DNA of 64,000 nucleotides, from NCBI RefSeq assembly GCF_003073045.1, contig NC_037599.1, positions 23,378,555 to 23,442,554 of the forward strand, in the 5' to 3' direction. Below are positions 13,620 through 26,700 of this stretch, one piece after another. Position 1 is the stretch's first letter; every line of letters begins with the position of its first letter. The DNA comes from Pomacea canaliculata. Taxonomy: Eukaryota > Mollusca > Gastropoda > Architaenioglossa > Ampullariidae. Below the pieces are notes generated by a model, which made no database searches, was not told the origin of the DNA, and saw only the letters and a program-made list of their open reading frames with translations. Made by a program: the position numbers and the translations under genes.

Positions 13620-13872
13620 TCATGGGGTTACATCTACAAATGAAGCTGAAAGTAGAAATTCAACACCTTTCTTGTTACCACCCACCAGAAAGTGTCTATA
13701 AAACTGGCGTTAATCAGATGGTGACTAGACTGACAAATGTTGCCAGATCAAGTGAAGATGAAATATCTCAAGCAAGTGCATCTGTTTCTCTTGGAACAAG
13801 CCATCATCTGCAACTGCATTCTAGTTCATACAAGTCAGGCATTGTTATCATCTTATGCTGCTGTTCATCATG
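13620..13872. repeat. Diverged tandem duplication, copy A (right part)
   Basis: This block matches 17188-17470 over most of its length, with shared runs such as 'ggtgactaga', 'gaacaagccatcatct' and 'aggcattgttat'. It has one open frame on the plus strand (13622-13873). The frame is broken in the other copy, so conserved coding is not supported. A receptor exon relic lies 160 bp downstream. Confidence 0.7.
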
Positions 13873-14028
13873 ACACCTATGCAAAGAATAACTGACGTAT
13901 GTGACTATCCAAAAGTGTGTGTGTGTGTGAGAGAGAGAGAGATTATGCTTCATTATCAGAAAGCAAACCAAGACAACACTCACAGCTTGTATTTGCATCG
14001 TTGCTATTTGTGTGTGTGTGTTTTGTAC

Positions 14029-14110
14029 TAGAATAATCTGGTGACAACAGTATATGGAGTTATTCCAAGATCCCAGTCTCACATTACAAATATCAAGGTT
14101 TTTTTATGTA
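14029..14110 (+). pseudogene. Relic of a cytokine-receptor exon with its intron edge
   Basis: This stretch and about 40 bp upstream align with the 3' end of the receptor 2 intron and exon 23754-23907. Shared features are 'atttgcat.gttg' then a GT run, then 'ctagaataatctggtgac', then 'ttccaagat' and 'cgctgt.cag'. The relic lacks an open frame equivalent to the receptor exon and carries small deletions, and the neighbouring exons are not recognisable. It is therefore the remains of another member of the same receptor family between receptors 1 and 2. Confidence 0.72.
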
Positions 14111-14924
14111 CGCTGTGCAGATATTAGAGCACAAACTGAACCAAACCAGACAGGATTGTATCTTAATCTGGCTGGGATCTTCTTTTTTAATGTCCTAGCA
14201 AAACTTTATCAATACTGGAACATCATTTTCAGAAATAGCTAGAGCTGGAGAGCTACATAAATCATTTATAATTACAAATAAAATAACCACACTAAGATAT
14301 AGCAATAAGTTGATATTGTTAAATGATTACAAGATGGTGCAGAAAACTTTTGTAGAATGTTCACATCAAAGTTTGCTACATGAATGATAAAAACATTCAA
14401 AATCATAGCATGACTGAAAGGATGTTAATGTAGTCTAAGTACACACACATTTTCACATAATTGAGCTGTTATTAAAAGCACTGCTTCTCTAGTAAAACAA
14501 CAACAAAAATCTGTTCCATGTATGGACTAGATATGAGAGAAAGTGACAAACAAGGAAATTTTATTACAATATAAATACAACTTACTATTGTAATTTTTTG
14601 GAGTACAAATTCCTGTAAAAATGAGAAACCGGCAACCGTCTGAAACCTGACTTTTGATCAACTGACTCACTGCCTATTTTCAAATAAAACAAAATACCTG
14701 CCTGGTTATACCTGAGTGGTTGACGAGTTGAGCTGCAGGGAAGTAATTCATAGAACAATTTCTAAAGGTGCCAACAGTTTCTTACAGAGACAAGGAACGC
14801 GAAACAAATGTAAGAAGTCCTGCAAATCCTGAAGGGAGAGAGCGAGGTGATGTGTAAATATAAAGTGAGGTGGATGGTAGGTGGGGCCAGAGATATTATA
14901 AGACACAGCACAGGAAAGAGAAGC
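14111..14924. other. No gene seen
   Basis: AT-rich sequence between the receptor exon relic and copy B of the tandem duplication. No conserved motif, repeat boundary or RNA gene was recognised. Confidence 0.35.
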
Positions 14925-16130
14925 TGCTGTTTCGTGTGGCTAAGGTATTTCTGCTAAACTGCAAGTATAGTGGTATTTGTCCTCGCAACCACTTCAGCAA
15001 GTCATCCGCCGTTTCAGGGAAGTCGTCGATTCTCTCAAGAAAGTCAATTTTAAGACATCTCAACAGCAATCCTACGGTTTTTTTCCTTTTGTTTATTTAT
15101 TTATACACTTTCGTGTGGACTATAAAACAATACAAAACCGTGACTATGGCACACAATGGAAGAACTTAGCTCATGTGATGAATGTAACACGACTTGTGCA
15201 GATCTCTCCATAAGCTTTATGGAGGTATATATACATGAGATGTTGCAGTATGGACTTAATTTGTTGTTGCTGTTGTTGTTGTTGTTGATGATGATGACCT
15301 GGCTATATAGTATCAGGGGTGGCTCTATAGCAGGGGTGGGCAATTAATTTTCCCAAGGGGCCGCATGAGAATTGGGATGGTTTTAGAGGGCCGGACTAAT
15401 ATAGTTAACTCAGTTTTACCCAATATTGTATATATAGTATATATACTGGCGGGCGGGCCAGCGGGCGGGCCGGCCTTTGCCCAGGTCTGCTCTATAGGCT
15501 TGTGGACAGAGAAACAACCAGTAGCCTCTTCGCCCACCTATGTCAATAAAACCAATTACGTAACGTGACGGCCCATGCTATTCTCATTATGGCAGAATAT
15601 ATAATACGATACATTATATAGGTCGGTCACTGCTCCGACTCTAACAACATTAGTAAACACAGGAGATTAATTAACAAGAAACACAATATTTTTCGACTAC
15701 ATTGCCTTCAGCTGTTGATGAGAATGTTATGATATTTGAAGAGGACGATTACGAGGTGGATTATCATACTTAGCAGGTCACGCGAAAATATGTGTGTACA
15801 TGTGTGTGTGAGGGTATGAGAAACGAGGAAATGAAAACATCAGGGAAGGGTGGAATTCAGCGGTAACTCGATAACATTCACGAGAAACGTAGAGGTGGTT
15901 TCTGGAGTGACATAAAATGCATGGGGTTTTAACGACCTTCTGACAACAATTGCACTTGAGTACAATTAAAGTCTTTTCTAGAAACCTTTTCTTTTTTTCA
16001 AGAGTTAAAAAAAGCCAGGAAGAGAACTGCTCAGGAGTCGTGCGCACCTTTGTGTCATAAAGACTTTTAGTTTCACTTCACTCAATGTTTCCCCGTAGGC
16101 ACTTCCTTAACTGATCTTGACCCACATCTC
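14925..16130. repeat. Diverged tandem duplication, copy B (left part)
   Basis: Counterpart of 11700-12510, in the same orientation. It is interrupted by the hAT-type MITE at 15331-15489 and by a TTG/TTG-ATG microsatellite at about 15260-15297, which copy A lacks; both postdate or escaped the duplication. No gene is recognised. Confidence 0.55.
15331..15489. mobile_element. hAT-type MITE, 159 bp, with 8-bp target-site duplication
   Basis: The element begins CAGGGGTGGGCAA and ends TTGCCCAGGTCTG. The inverted termini match at 10 of 13 positions (the mismatches are GGG against ACC). It is flanked on both sides by the identical 8-bp sequence CTCTATAG (15323-15330 and 15490-15497). An 8-bp duplication and CAG...CTG termini are the hAT hallmark. 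It has no room for a transposase, so it is non-autonomous. The perfect duplication suggests a fairly recent insertion. Confidence 0.88.
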
Positions 16131-17187
16131 GCAGCATCTATTCCCCATCCCCGTTCCCCCCGCGACCCTTTGGTATTATCTGGGTTGAACCACTAACCTC
16201 ATCATTACAGGCAATCAAACACAGATTTACTGAAGTGCAAGCGTGTATACACACACACACACTAACAAGCTCACACACTATTTTGTTTTTGTACTGATCG
16301 CACTGAGGTGTTCCTAGTTGCGGGTTTTTCTGTGTATTCCTAAATATTTTGCACCTGCTTTCCCAGAAAGGCTTTTTGACTGGAAATCCAAGAAGACATT
16401 TCGTGGGAACGGACATTGATGACAAATCCGATTCCTTTGATGACAAGAATGGACTGATGGTATATCCACATGGAAGACAGCATTAGTTGATGGTGGACCA
16501 CCGATACTCCAAACATTTTAATTCATTTTGTGCCAACGTCGCTGAGGAAGCCACGCTCGTCGCCAGGGGAGATAATGCTGCTCGACTGGCTCTGAAGTCA
16601 CTCAGGTAGGAATTGTAGCAACACAGGTACACAAACAGCGACTTCTGTGCAAGCAGAGTTGTATATCTCACGACACACACTTTGTAGAGACAAGACCCAA
16701 GCTTAGTCGTAAAGTTTTCAAGCTTTACTGTAGCGACCGCTTGCTGGTCACCTGCCAGTGGTGAAACTACTACAACACACACACACCATTCAGTATTTTA
16801 TAATTTTATTAATCCTTAGGGGCAACAATCTGTAGAAACACCCAGTTATGCATATAACAGATCTTGTCAAGATTAGCCTGAGATGTGATAGTCACACCAG
16901 ATGTTTTCAGTTCACATACAAATAAGAAGAATTAAAGGACAGATAATGGATTGATGCAGGAGAAAGAGCATAAGAGACTTATCATAAGAGACTTTTCTAT
17001 TAAGAACTGCAGAAAATTTGCAGATGATAATTTTTTATGTCTGCTTTCAAAATCATGTGACTGCATTAATTGTGACTCCCCTTGTCCACTTACCATATAG
17101 TCTTTTGGCTGACAGTCAAAAAGCACACCTGAAACTCATTTGTGAGCTAATTCACACCAGCTTACATGAAGCTGATTACATTGTCTG
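16131..17187. other. No gene seen
   Basis: Mixed sequence between the two recognised blocks of copy B. It holds CA/GT microsatellites near 16250 and 16775. Minus-strand open frames at 16138-16446 and 16483-16782 show no recognisable domain. No match to the equivalent part of copy A was seen by eye. Confidence 0.35.
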
Positions 17188-17480
17188 ATATGAAATTGAA
17201 ACTGAAACCCCTAAAAGTCAATTAGTTCTTTCTCGTTACCTCCCACCAGGCAGTCCCCCTAAAAGTCTACTAGTTCTTTTTGTTACCTTCCACCAGGCAA
17301 TGTTTATAAAGCAAGAATCACTGCAGACTGATGGTGACTAGACCGACAAATGTTGCGAGGTCGCGAGGATGAAGTATCTCAAGCAAATATATCTGCTGCT
17401 TTTGGAACAAGCCATCATCTACAACAGTATTCTGGCTCAGAAAGGTCAGGCATTGTTATACTTTAACACTGTTATCCTCC
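17188..17480. repeat. Diverged tandem duplication, copy B (right part), with internal tandem repeat
   Basis: Matches 13620-13872. It also contains its own two-copy tandem repeat of about 48 bp (about 17208-17300) built on 'cctaaaagtc', 'tagttcttt' and 'ccaccaggca', absent from copy A. The reading frame seen in copy A is broken here. Receptor 2's first recognised exon follows 255 bp downstream. Confidence 0.7.
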
Positions 17481-17734
17481 AACATACCACTGATAAGAAG
17501 AATAATTTGTGTAAATGTTCAAAATGAGCATGTGTGTTTGTGTGAGAATACCTACAGCTAGACCAGTAACTTACATGGACGCTTGATTTACTGCATAATT
17601 GTGACTGCTATTGCATTAGTGTGCAATGATTATAGATTGCATGGTGACTTTAGTTCAAGGTCAGAGAAAAATAGTTTGATAAGGACTACATCCATTAATC
17701 AAGGAACACTCATAGTTTTTTCGTTCGTTCACAG

Positions 17735-20700
17735 TTGATTTAGACTTCAGCACTACACAGTGCATAATGGAATCGAAGAACATCACATACTCAAGCAGAG
17801 TTAATGGCATCTTCCCTCATGGCTGTACAATTGCAGTCCAGTGCCGGTATCGTTTTGCTTCATGTACTGGGAATCTGAGTATCACCTTGAATAATGAACA
17901 GCTCGACAAGGCCATCTTAGTGACAAACTCATCCAACTGTACTATTGAGGTTAACATAACCAATTTAACTGCAATGGACTTCCATCAGAAGACAATCACT
18001 TGTAAAATAGACAATGTCTCTAAAAGATCACGGACACTTGAAGTTGGGTGTGAGTGTGTTTGCTGCTTTTACTATTGCTTTACTATGCAGATAGAGAGCT
18101 TGTCAATGGGTTTCATTCTGGTAATGTGGCAGATGTTTTAGGATGACATGTAGATGTCTTAATACAAGGAAGAGTTAAAAAGTTAAGGCAATGTTTAAAT
18201 TCCATGATAACCGGAGAAGCTAGTGAAATGGAACATACATGCACTGCCTGTTGGATAGTTTGATTACACAAAGTATAGCGCTTGGCCTTCAGTTGAGGGC
18301 AGAGAAGTGGACCCTTTATTGCAAGATTGCAATACTGAAGAACAAAGTGCCATAGAGCAATCCATGGAAATTCACTGTCAGATGCTGGCTTAGTATGAAC
18401 ATATCACTGTGAATCAATGAAAGGTTTGTTAGTAGGTAGAAAGGTTTGTGAATGTGTAGAAAAGTTTAAAGTGGAAACTCAGGTGTGACAGACAATGGTT
18501 GGGAATACCATTTTGTTGTGCAAAACATTAGTGCTAGCAAGTATGTGGATGAAAGAGAACTTTGTGCTAACTGGGACACTGTCCAGAATTTTGAATTATT
18601 CTTTCTTTTTTTTTTCCAGACCCACCTGTGCAACCAGAAAATCTGGTTGTTGAGTATCTCCCTGGCAGCTATATTTATTTGTGGTTAGATCCTGTAAAGA
18701 TTGGAGAAGATTTAAATGATAAGGATACAGTATGGTTTGTGGACTATAATTGGGCAGGTACAGCTTATAAAACTTTCTCTTACTCTATCTTTCACACACT
18801 CATGCATTCATGTACATGCACACTCACATTATATGATATACTTTTCATGGATTTATGTACTAGCTGTGACTTTATTGTCAACTTTTGATTTACTGCTTCG
18901 CTTGAATCAAGCTTATTTATGCATGTCGTCAGTATAATGAAATAATGAAACACTCTAGAAGTCTTTATCCTGACTTGACAAGTTGACAGCTGATGTTCAG
19001 CAAGGGAGATGTTTTGAGTGAAAGGGGAGACAAAAAGTGTGGTGGTGCCAGCTGTCAACCTACTGTCACTCACTTGCTCCCTAGTTCTCACTCCATCTCT
19101 GTCTCTGCTTTGCTTGACAAAGTTTCTTTTTTATGTGATGAGACTGAAAACCTTATTTTTTTAAAACCTTTTTTTTTTCAGACCCATGAAACCACTTCAT
19201 TTTCAGACCCCATTCCCCATGGCAAATTTTATTTAATAATAATTAAGCATTTCTATGGCACATTTTCCTGCCAGCATCAAGCCCAATACACTTTGACAGA
19301 AACAATCAGCTTAACAATATCTCTATCACACATACACAGCACACACAAACAACACAGACACATATGCATGCAGGAGTAGAAGGTATAAAAAAAAAGAAAA
19401 GAAAACCACCAGCTGCTTAAAGTATTTCCAGAAATAATGGTTCTTAAGGCCAGACTTGAAAGCATCATGATTTAAGTGATTTACACAATTTTAATGCTGT
19501 GGATAACCCTCCATGCATGCTCATGCACTTTTTATGTCTCTATCTAAAGACTTTTTAAAAAGTAGATTATAAAAAAAAAATTAAGGAAAGTAAAATAGCA
19601 ACTGGACAAGAATATATATATGTGTGAGAGAGAGAGAGAGAGTGGTGTGTATGTGGATTTTTTTTTAATTCTTTGTATTTTTTATGTCTCTTAAAAATTA
19701 TTGAAAAGGAAAAAAAAAATGTGTTATTTTGCTGATCCAAATAATATTTGAAGCCAGTTTTCACTTAGTGAATAGAGTAACAAGGTAATTACACAGGCAC
19801 AGAAAGCTGACTATAGATACCACAGGTCAAACTATGAGGATACACAGCAACTACTCTGTGGGTCACAGAGTTACTTCTTTATTGATGGATAAAGTCACAT
19901 TTATATAATTGTATTATTTCAGCATGATTGTGCAAAATGTAACACACATTTGTATTTGTTTTTAAGGAAAGCATATATCCTGTAAAAATTCCAGCAGCAG
20001 CCAATAGGACAAGGCATCTGGCATGTGAAGTTAATCTCAAAAGCATGATCGGAAAAGGATTTTATTCAAAAGAATCTGGGGGAAATGTTAGCAACAACAT
20101 CACTTTTATGGTCAATGTTTCCAACAAGTTTGTAAATAAGACTGTAAATTCTTCTATGAACAGGTCCTTTTACCTACCACGTTTTGGTGAGTGATTTTCT
20201 CTCTTTGTGCATGTGTGTGTGGTAGTAGGTGTTTGTCTGTGTGAATAAAGATACATGTACATGTTTTTGAGTTACATTTATGAACTGAAGAACATATCTA
20301 GCATTTAGACATTTCCTTCTGAAGAACAGTGTTTAAGGAGGTGGTGGGTGGTGACAAGACCTCAAACAATTCTTATTTAAATTATAGTCAGTGTCATGTT
20401 AAAAAGCATGGCAGAAAGTTTGGAAGTGAATGGAAATCTAGTTCCTCATCTGGTTGTTTTAATTAAATGTAATGCTACTGAGAAATTTAGTAGGCTACAT
20501 ATGGACAAGTGGTACGAGATATATCCAAAAGGAAGATATTCAAATTAAGTGTTTAGCAGAGTAAAGTATCAAAATTTATCTACACATCTAGACATTTAAA
20601 ATAAATCAGCTCACAAAACAGTGTATTTCCACCTGAGCACCTGAGAAAGAGATGTAATTGAAGTGTGCATAAATGGGGATATGATAAACTTAATTAAATT

Positions 20701-23700
20701 AAAAAATGTTTATTAGTAACAAGCTCATGGAGATGTCATAAATCAATTTGACAAAAAACAATTTGAGAGTAGACTAGTAAAGAAATGGTAGATGGATGTG
20801 TGGAGTGCATGGAAATTTGACTGAGAGACTTTGTAAACTGAATGATCTGCCACTAATGTTTAAGCACAATGGGGCTGTTATTTTCAGTTAGGCCAGACGC
20901 AGTGAAACCAGAGCTAGTGAAAGCAGGAGACAGTTGGCTTAGCATCAATGTCAGCCTTAGTAAAGTTATGCATGGCTTTGACCACTGTAAATTAATGAAG
21001 AATGGTCCGCAAGATTCTCGCTTGAGACTGGAATACACTGTGCACAAGGCCAGTGAGGAAGAAGAACACAGGCTTAGACCAGAAAGAAATCGCTTCAGGG
21101 AGGAATTCGGCTTCTATCGCAACTTACCAGATGATGAGAGGGCCCTGGTTACTTTGAATGGCACTTCCGATTTCCCACAAACTAAGGTATTAAATGCTAT
21201 GGGGATGTAATGTCATCTACTTGATGGTCTTTGTCCTTTCTCACCCTCTTTTCTTTCTTCATTCTGTCTGTGTAACTCTTGATGAAGTTACAGCGCCCTC
21301 TACTAATCAATACAAGCAGTTAAAAGAATGTGCACAACTGATTCAGTAACACCCTTTGAAAGTCATGTTCCACATTGGCTTTAGCTGTGTGGAATCTTAA
21401 CACAAAAAGGTGAACAATAGACACAGAGTTAGAATTGTCACCAGCTTTCATTAACATAACATTTCTCAAACTATATAGATTTTTGGATAAGTTAAACTAT
21501 ATCTAAATAGACTGTGTATGTGTAAGTTGACAATAAATCGAAGGTGAAAGAGTTTATGGTAGAAAGTAATCATGGAACAAATAATTTAAGCTTTCATCTC
21601 CCTGAGTGATGCCAGTTATCCTGGTTGACACACAGATATATCATACCTATACATGCTGTATATCATATTAAATAGGAATAACTATATAAATTAGTTGTTG
21701 TCTTCTTCATTAGACAGACTGTAATTTGACCACTGTACATTTATATTGTGCATATATTTAATCAGGTGCAGAAATGGATCTGCAGAAATCAAACACTGAA
21801 TGTCAACATAACTGGTTTAGCCCCCTATTCACATTATAACATTACCTTTAACCTGCTGGGAAAATACAGAGGTCTTGGAAGCAGTCTCAACAATGTTATG
21901 ACAAAGGAAAGTGGTGAGTGTGTTTCTGGAATACGTCTATTTAGTCTATTGTTTCATCTACAGTTTCTTTTAAATCCTGTTGGTTACAATTTAGTTACTT
22001 TGAATTTTATACCATGTAAGAGACAACACAGGATTCGGTCCCTTGTTAGAGAACCTAAAATGTTATAGAAATCATTGTTGATAAAATAAAAATGTTGAAT
22101 CAAATGCAGCCTGCTGAAAAGGGAAAGGTTTATGAACATTTTTTAAATGTAACAATGCAAAGAGTTTAAAAATAAATGGATTCTGAAAAAATGTATTACG
22201 AAAAAGAGATTGTATCTGGGAATTAGTATATATACCATTTTGCCTCTGTGTGTGTGTGAGAGAGAGAGAAAGAGAAAGAACAAAAGTGAGAGTAAAAGAG
22301 AGAAGGAATAATTCTAAATGTTCCTGTGTTCTCAATTTTTGTTTGTAGAGCCATTGCGGTCCCCATTATTTGGTATCAGCCCGTACTCATGCTTCTCTGG
22401 TGAAAACGACAGAATCTCGTGCGTCATTTATTTTGAAGTAAGTTTGCTATTTTCGTTTTTCTGTTCCATTCATCATGAGTTTGTTGACTATCACTTTTAT
22501 ACATATTTTTGAAATAAATGAAAACACATGCAGACTTACTTAAACTATAAATATATTTGTATATATACATAAATATATATTCATAAATGCCTCCATATGC
22601 ACATATAACATATGACAACACATAACCATCACTATGATATGTGTATTTCAGGAAATTCCAAGGATTTTAAGACATGCCAGTGTTACAAATTATATTTTGG
22701 AGGGATTTGGTCTGACTGATGGGCACCAGAGAATCAGGCCAGAATGTAGGAATTTTACAGTGAAAGCAGATGGTCAAAATAATTCAATTTTGGTGGAAAA
22801 TCTCATCCAGGGCTGTGTCTACAACATCAGTTTGACAGCAGAAACAAGCATGAAACAAAATTCTCTATCTGCTACCTATATTTTAAATGCAAGAGATATA
22901 GGAAGTAAGTAGAAAAAAGAATAGCATCATATATGTTTGTCGTCTTAGGTTGGTCACATTAGTACACTAGTGTCAAGCAAACCCTGCATACATACAGTAA
23001 GCAATGATTGGGAAAGAAACACACTCCTATTTTCAATATGAGAAATATTTACAATAGACTAGAAATTATTTATTTTGTTCTTTTTGATCTTCCTATAAAC
23101 TGTAACTTAATAACTGTCAAAGACACTGTTTATGCAGTCTTTTAACTGCAAACAAGCTATAACTAATATTACGGTGTACCAATGCTCTAGGTCTTTTTCG
23201 TCAGGAAACAACGGAAAACCTCGGTTATCTTACATTGTACATTAGCCGTCTGTCATTTCTTAAGCAATCCCATGTGATGATTCTTCTTGTGTAGAATATC
23301 GTTAACCAGAGTTATTTTGAAACTGCATGTAATAATTTGTTGCAGAAGAGGTAGAGGTGGAAGTGGTCGTTGACAAATTAAACAAGAGTCATGACAGTTA
23401 CACGATGTTCTGGAATAATGCAGCCTGGGAACAGACAGAGGATGTGAAATACTACATTCATTACTGTTACACAGGAACCAAAAGTGCCCAGAGTTATATC
23501 TGCATGGTGAGTCATAGTTATCATAACCTATTTCTTAGAGCATACTGACATGGGGGCCTGGCAACTGTTTTTGTAAAAACTATTAAGGATGTGACATTTT
23601 TGAAGGAAGGAGGCAAGATGGTGATTGTAATGGTGTAGTCATTGTTTGATGTGGCAGTTTATCAGCTGGTACAAAGTTTAATATCTAGAACTCTATTCAG

Positions 23701-26700
23701 CTCTGACCATGTTAACAGGTAATGCCATTTGCATTGTTGTGTGTGTTTTCTAGAATAATCTGGTGACGCAACAAGAGAACAGTACATGGAGGTCTTCCAA
23801 GATGTTAGTCGAAAGTTACATTAAACCAACATTTTTCATATCCGCTGTACAGAATGGGAAAACCAGTGGAATGGTCAAAGAAAAGTGGAGATATTGCATG
23901 CATAAAGGTATAATATAAATATTTTTTTTTTTTACTTTTCTTCCATTTGTTCTGGTGCACAGTACCAAAAGTTGAGAGGCATAGACCAAAACTAAAGGGT
24001 CAGTTGTATAAGCAAGCATTTAAAAATGGAGACAGGGCAGCAAACTTAAATGGTCTGCTGTGCTGAACCATGTAGGATGTGGAGCCTGCAGACAGAGCCC
24101 TCTTCCACTGCATTTTATTTTTCCTGGTCAAACAGTTATCTTTGCTGCTAGTTGGGTAGAGGCTGCTTTCTATTCTCTGATGTGAGAGGGCCTCAAATCA
24201 GGAACCTTCCGTCCAGGGGTCAAACATGACCGTAGATTTTAATAAACATCCATTAGAGACCTAGCTGGTTCAACTGTGTCTTAATCTTAATAGTAATTTC
24301 TTTTCTTTTTTAATGTTTTAATACACTTTATTGATGTTGAAACATCCTATTTCAGAACATAATTACGTTGGGGCTGAAAAATAAGATAAATTATTCTTAC
24401 AATGAAATGATCATACTAAAACACAGTAATAATAATATAATAAGTTATTGATTTCAAATTATTTCCTCTTTTATCATAAATAATAAATATTTTTGTCCCT
24501 CTTTATATCTTAGTATCACCAGTAAAGGTTGTTGCTCTTTCTGTCTAAAGCATTGAGTAGTTAATATTGGGTTAGGGTTAATACAGGTCAAACTGTTGGA
24601 TTAATACATCTTTTTTCTACAGACCCTGTGAAAGTAAAATCACTGGCTGTGAGAAGCATGCCAGTAGATTCAACGCAGCTGGAGGTGGTATTTGAACGGG
24701 CAGATACTGACGCCGATGACTGTACAGGTCGGCCAGTTTACTTTGAAATCAGCTGGAAAGAATGTTCAAATGGATGCAAACCATTCCAGGACTCAAATAG
24801 TATGACACTACATTTAATTTTATGACTATGTGAGCACATGTATGTGTGTGCATGCATATACATGCATATATTCTTGCATCATTCCATGTGTGCATGCATG
24901 CATATGCATGTGTGAAAGAGAGATGGAGGTAATGAGAGAGATGCATAAAATGTTAATCAATTAATATATGTGTGTGTGTGGATAACTTGATAAACGTCTC
25001 AAAATACTTTTATATGAAAATACATTTGATACACACACTCACATATTTAGGTTGTTTTGTTTAAGATTATTTGAAAGTAGATGCCTACCACAAAGGACCC
25101 GTCACACTGAATGGCCTTACAGACTCCACAGATTACTGTGTATGGGTCAAGGCTGTAGGCAGCAACAACATAAGTTCTTCTTGGACTTGCCGAGCAGCAA
25201 TGACAGGAAGTGAGTTTACTGAAATAACTTCAGGAGCATGTAGAGAGTGAATGTTTTGAGTGGTATTTCAAAACTAACTTATTGCAGTAATGTGTATTCT
25301 GGCCATATAGGTTTCAAATCTTAAATTTTGTAGATTCTTCTTAGGGATTCAGCCTTATGGTGTAGAAAATTTTTGCAGAATTATTACAGGTCTGCGAGTA
25401 TCTCACATTACAATTTGTTCGGTGGACATTCAGGATCATATTGTGTGACTGAATTTTCTGAATGACTGAATGACAAGCTAGTTTTTTTCCAAGTCTAAAG
25501 GCCAGGTGTTGACCTGTTCTAGAGCATGTAGGAAGACTGATCACAGGGCTTCTGCTAAGGCTAAATTCTTTGGGGTCCCAGGGACCCCTTCTTCAGATTT
25601 TTAAGGAGTCCCTGTTCTTCGCCCAAATTTGAATGGGACCCCATTGACGAAAATTGAAGGGGTCCTCCGAACTTTTAATGCATACTGTACACAATTTTTT
25701 GCGTAAGCAGAAGCCCTGACTGATCTCATGCATGGCAAAGTAAACAAAGGCGATTGATGAAAACTTTCTTCAATAGAGATTAAAGAAACCTTGAAGAAAA
25801 GAAAGCTACACAGAAGTTCTGAACATGTGTTACAAAACATCTGGGATTATGTCCCATCACTGGTGTTTCCAGTTTAAAAGGCTGATACAGACATTATTTG
25901 CAGAATTATCTTTGAAAATATCAGTCATTTCATGTAGTTTTTTAGATTGAAGTATATCTGACTATGGTCTACATCAATTTTTTTTAAAAAAACATTTTTA
26001 ATCTTTTCTTTGCAGAAAGCAACACTAGAGTTATCATTGTGGCTTTTATTCTTGTTGGTCTTACAGTTTTCTCTCTAGGGTGAGTGCTTGTTTTGTGCAA
26101 TTTATATATACATATAAATGGACATCTCTTTGAATCCCATGAATAGATATTTTTGTCCATAAGTTTAAGTCAGCTTCATAATTAAGGGAGTAGGTAACAT
26201 TTAGATGCGCTGTTATGAAAATTGATTTATAAGAATTTATTTCATTAAGACGTGATGTTGCATGAGGGACAGGCATTGATCAGGGGCACAACCTTTGTGA
26301 CAGTCAGCGATCATACTGTCATGCCATGACTTTCACTTATCCATATACACCTATGCACAGAATAAGTTGTTTTTTTCCACACACACACACAAAACTATCA
26401 GACGTCATCCCTCCTACACTAGTCAGGGGTACTGCTAAATATACTACCTTATTGCAGATAAGTGAAGTTGTGAACATGAAAACATTTGTTTTTTGATATT
26501 CTTGACTAGTGACAAAAAATAGTTATTAACAAGCCGGCGTCCTCATCACATTTGTGAATTCTAGCCTGCTTTCTTGTCAATTTTATATACCCTGAGAGTA
26601 AGAGAGAGGAAAGATTGAGTGAGTATGGCAGTATTTTGGTACCAGAAGGGCATGAGTAATAAAGTACATTCATTTACTCTTTGAATTCCTTTTGAATGCT

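Noticed and set aside
13622-13873. 83-codon plus-strand frame as a small gene
   Set aside because: The duplicate at 17188-17470 breaks the frame, so coding is not conserved between copies.
14690-14760. SINE head near 'cctgagtggttgacgagttgagct'-type text
   Set aside because: Only a faint A-box-like similarity exists, with no B box, tail or flanking duplication.
24030-24245. Interspersed repeat in a receptor 2 intron
   Set aside because: Some wording such as 'tcaggaaccttccgtcc' recalls the 60.4-kb block, but no alignable match or boundary was found.
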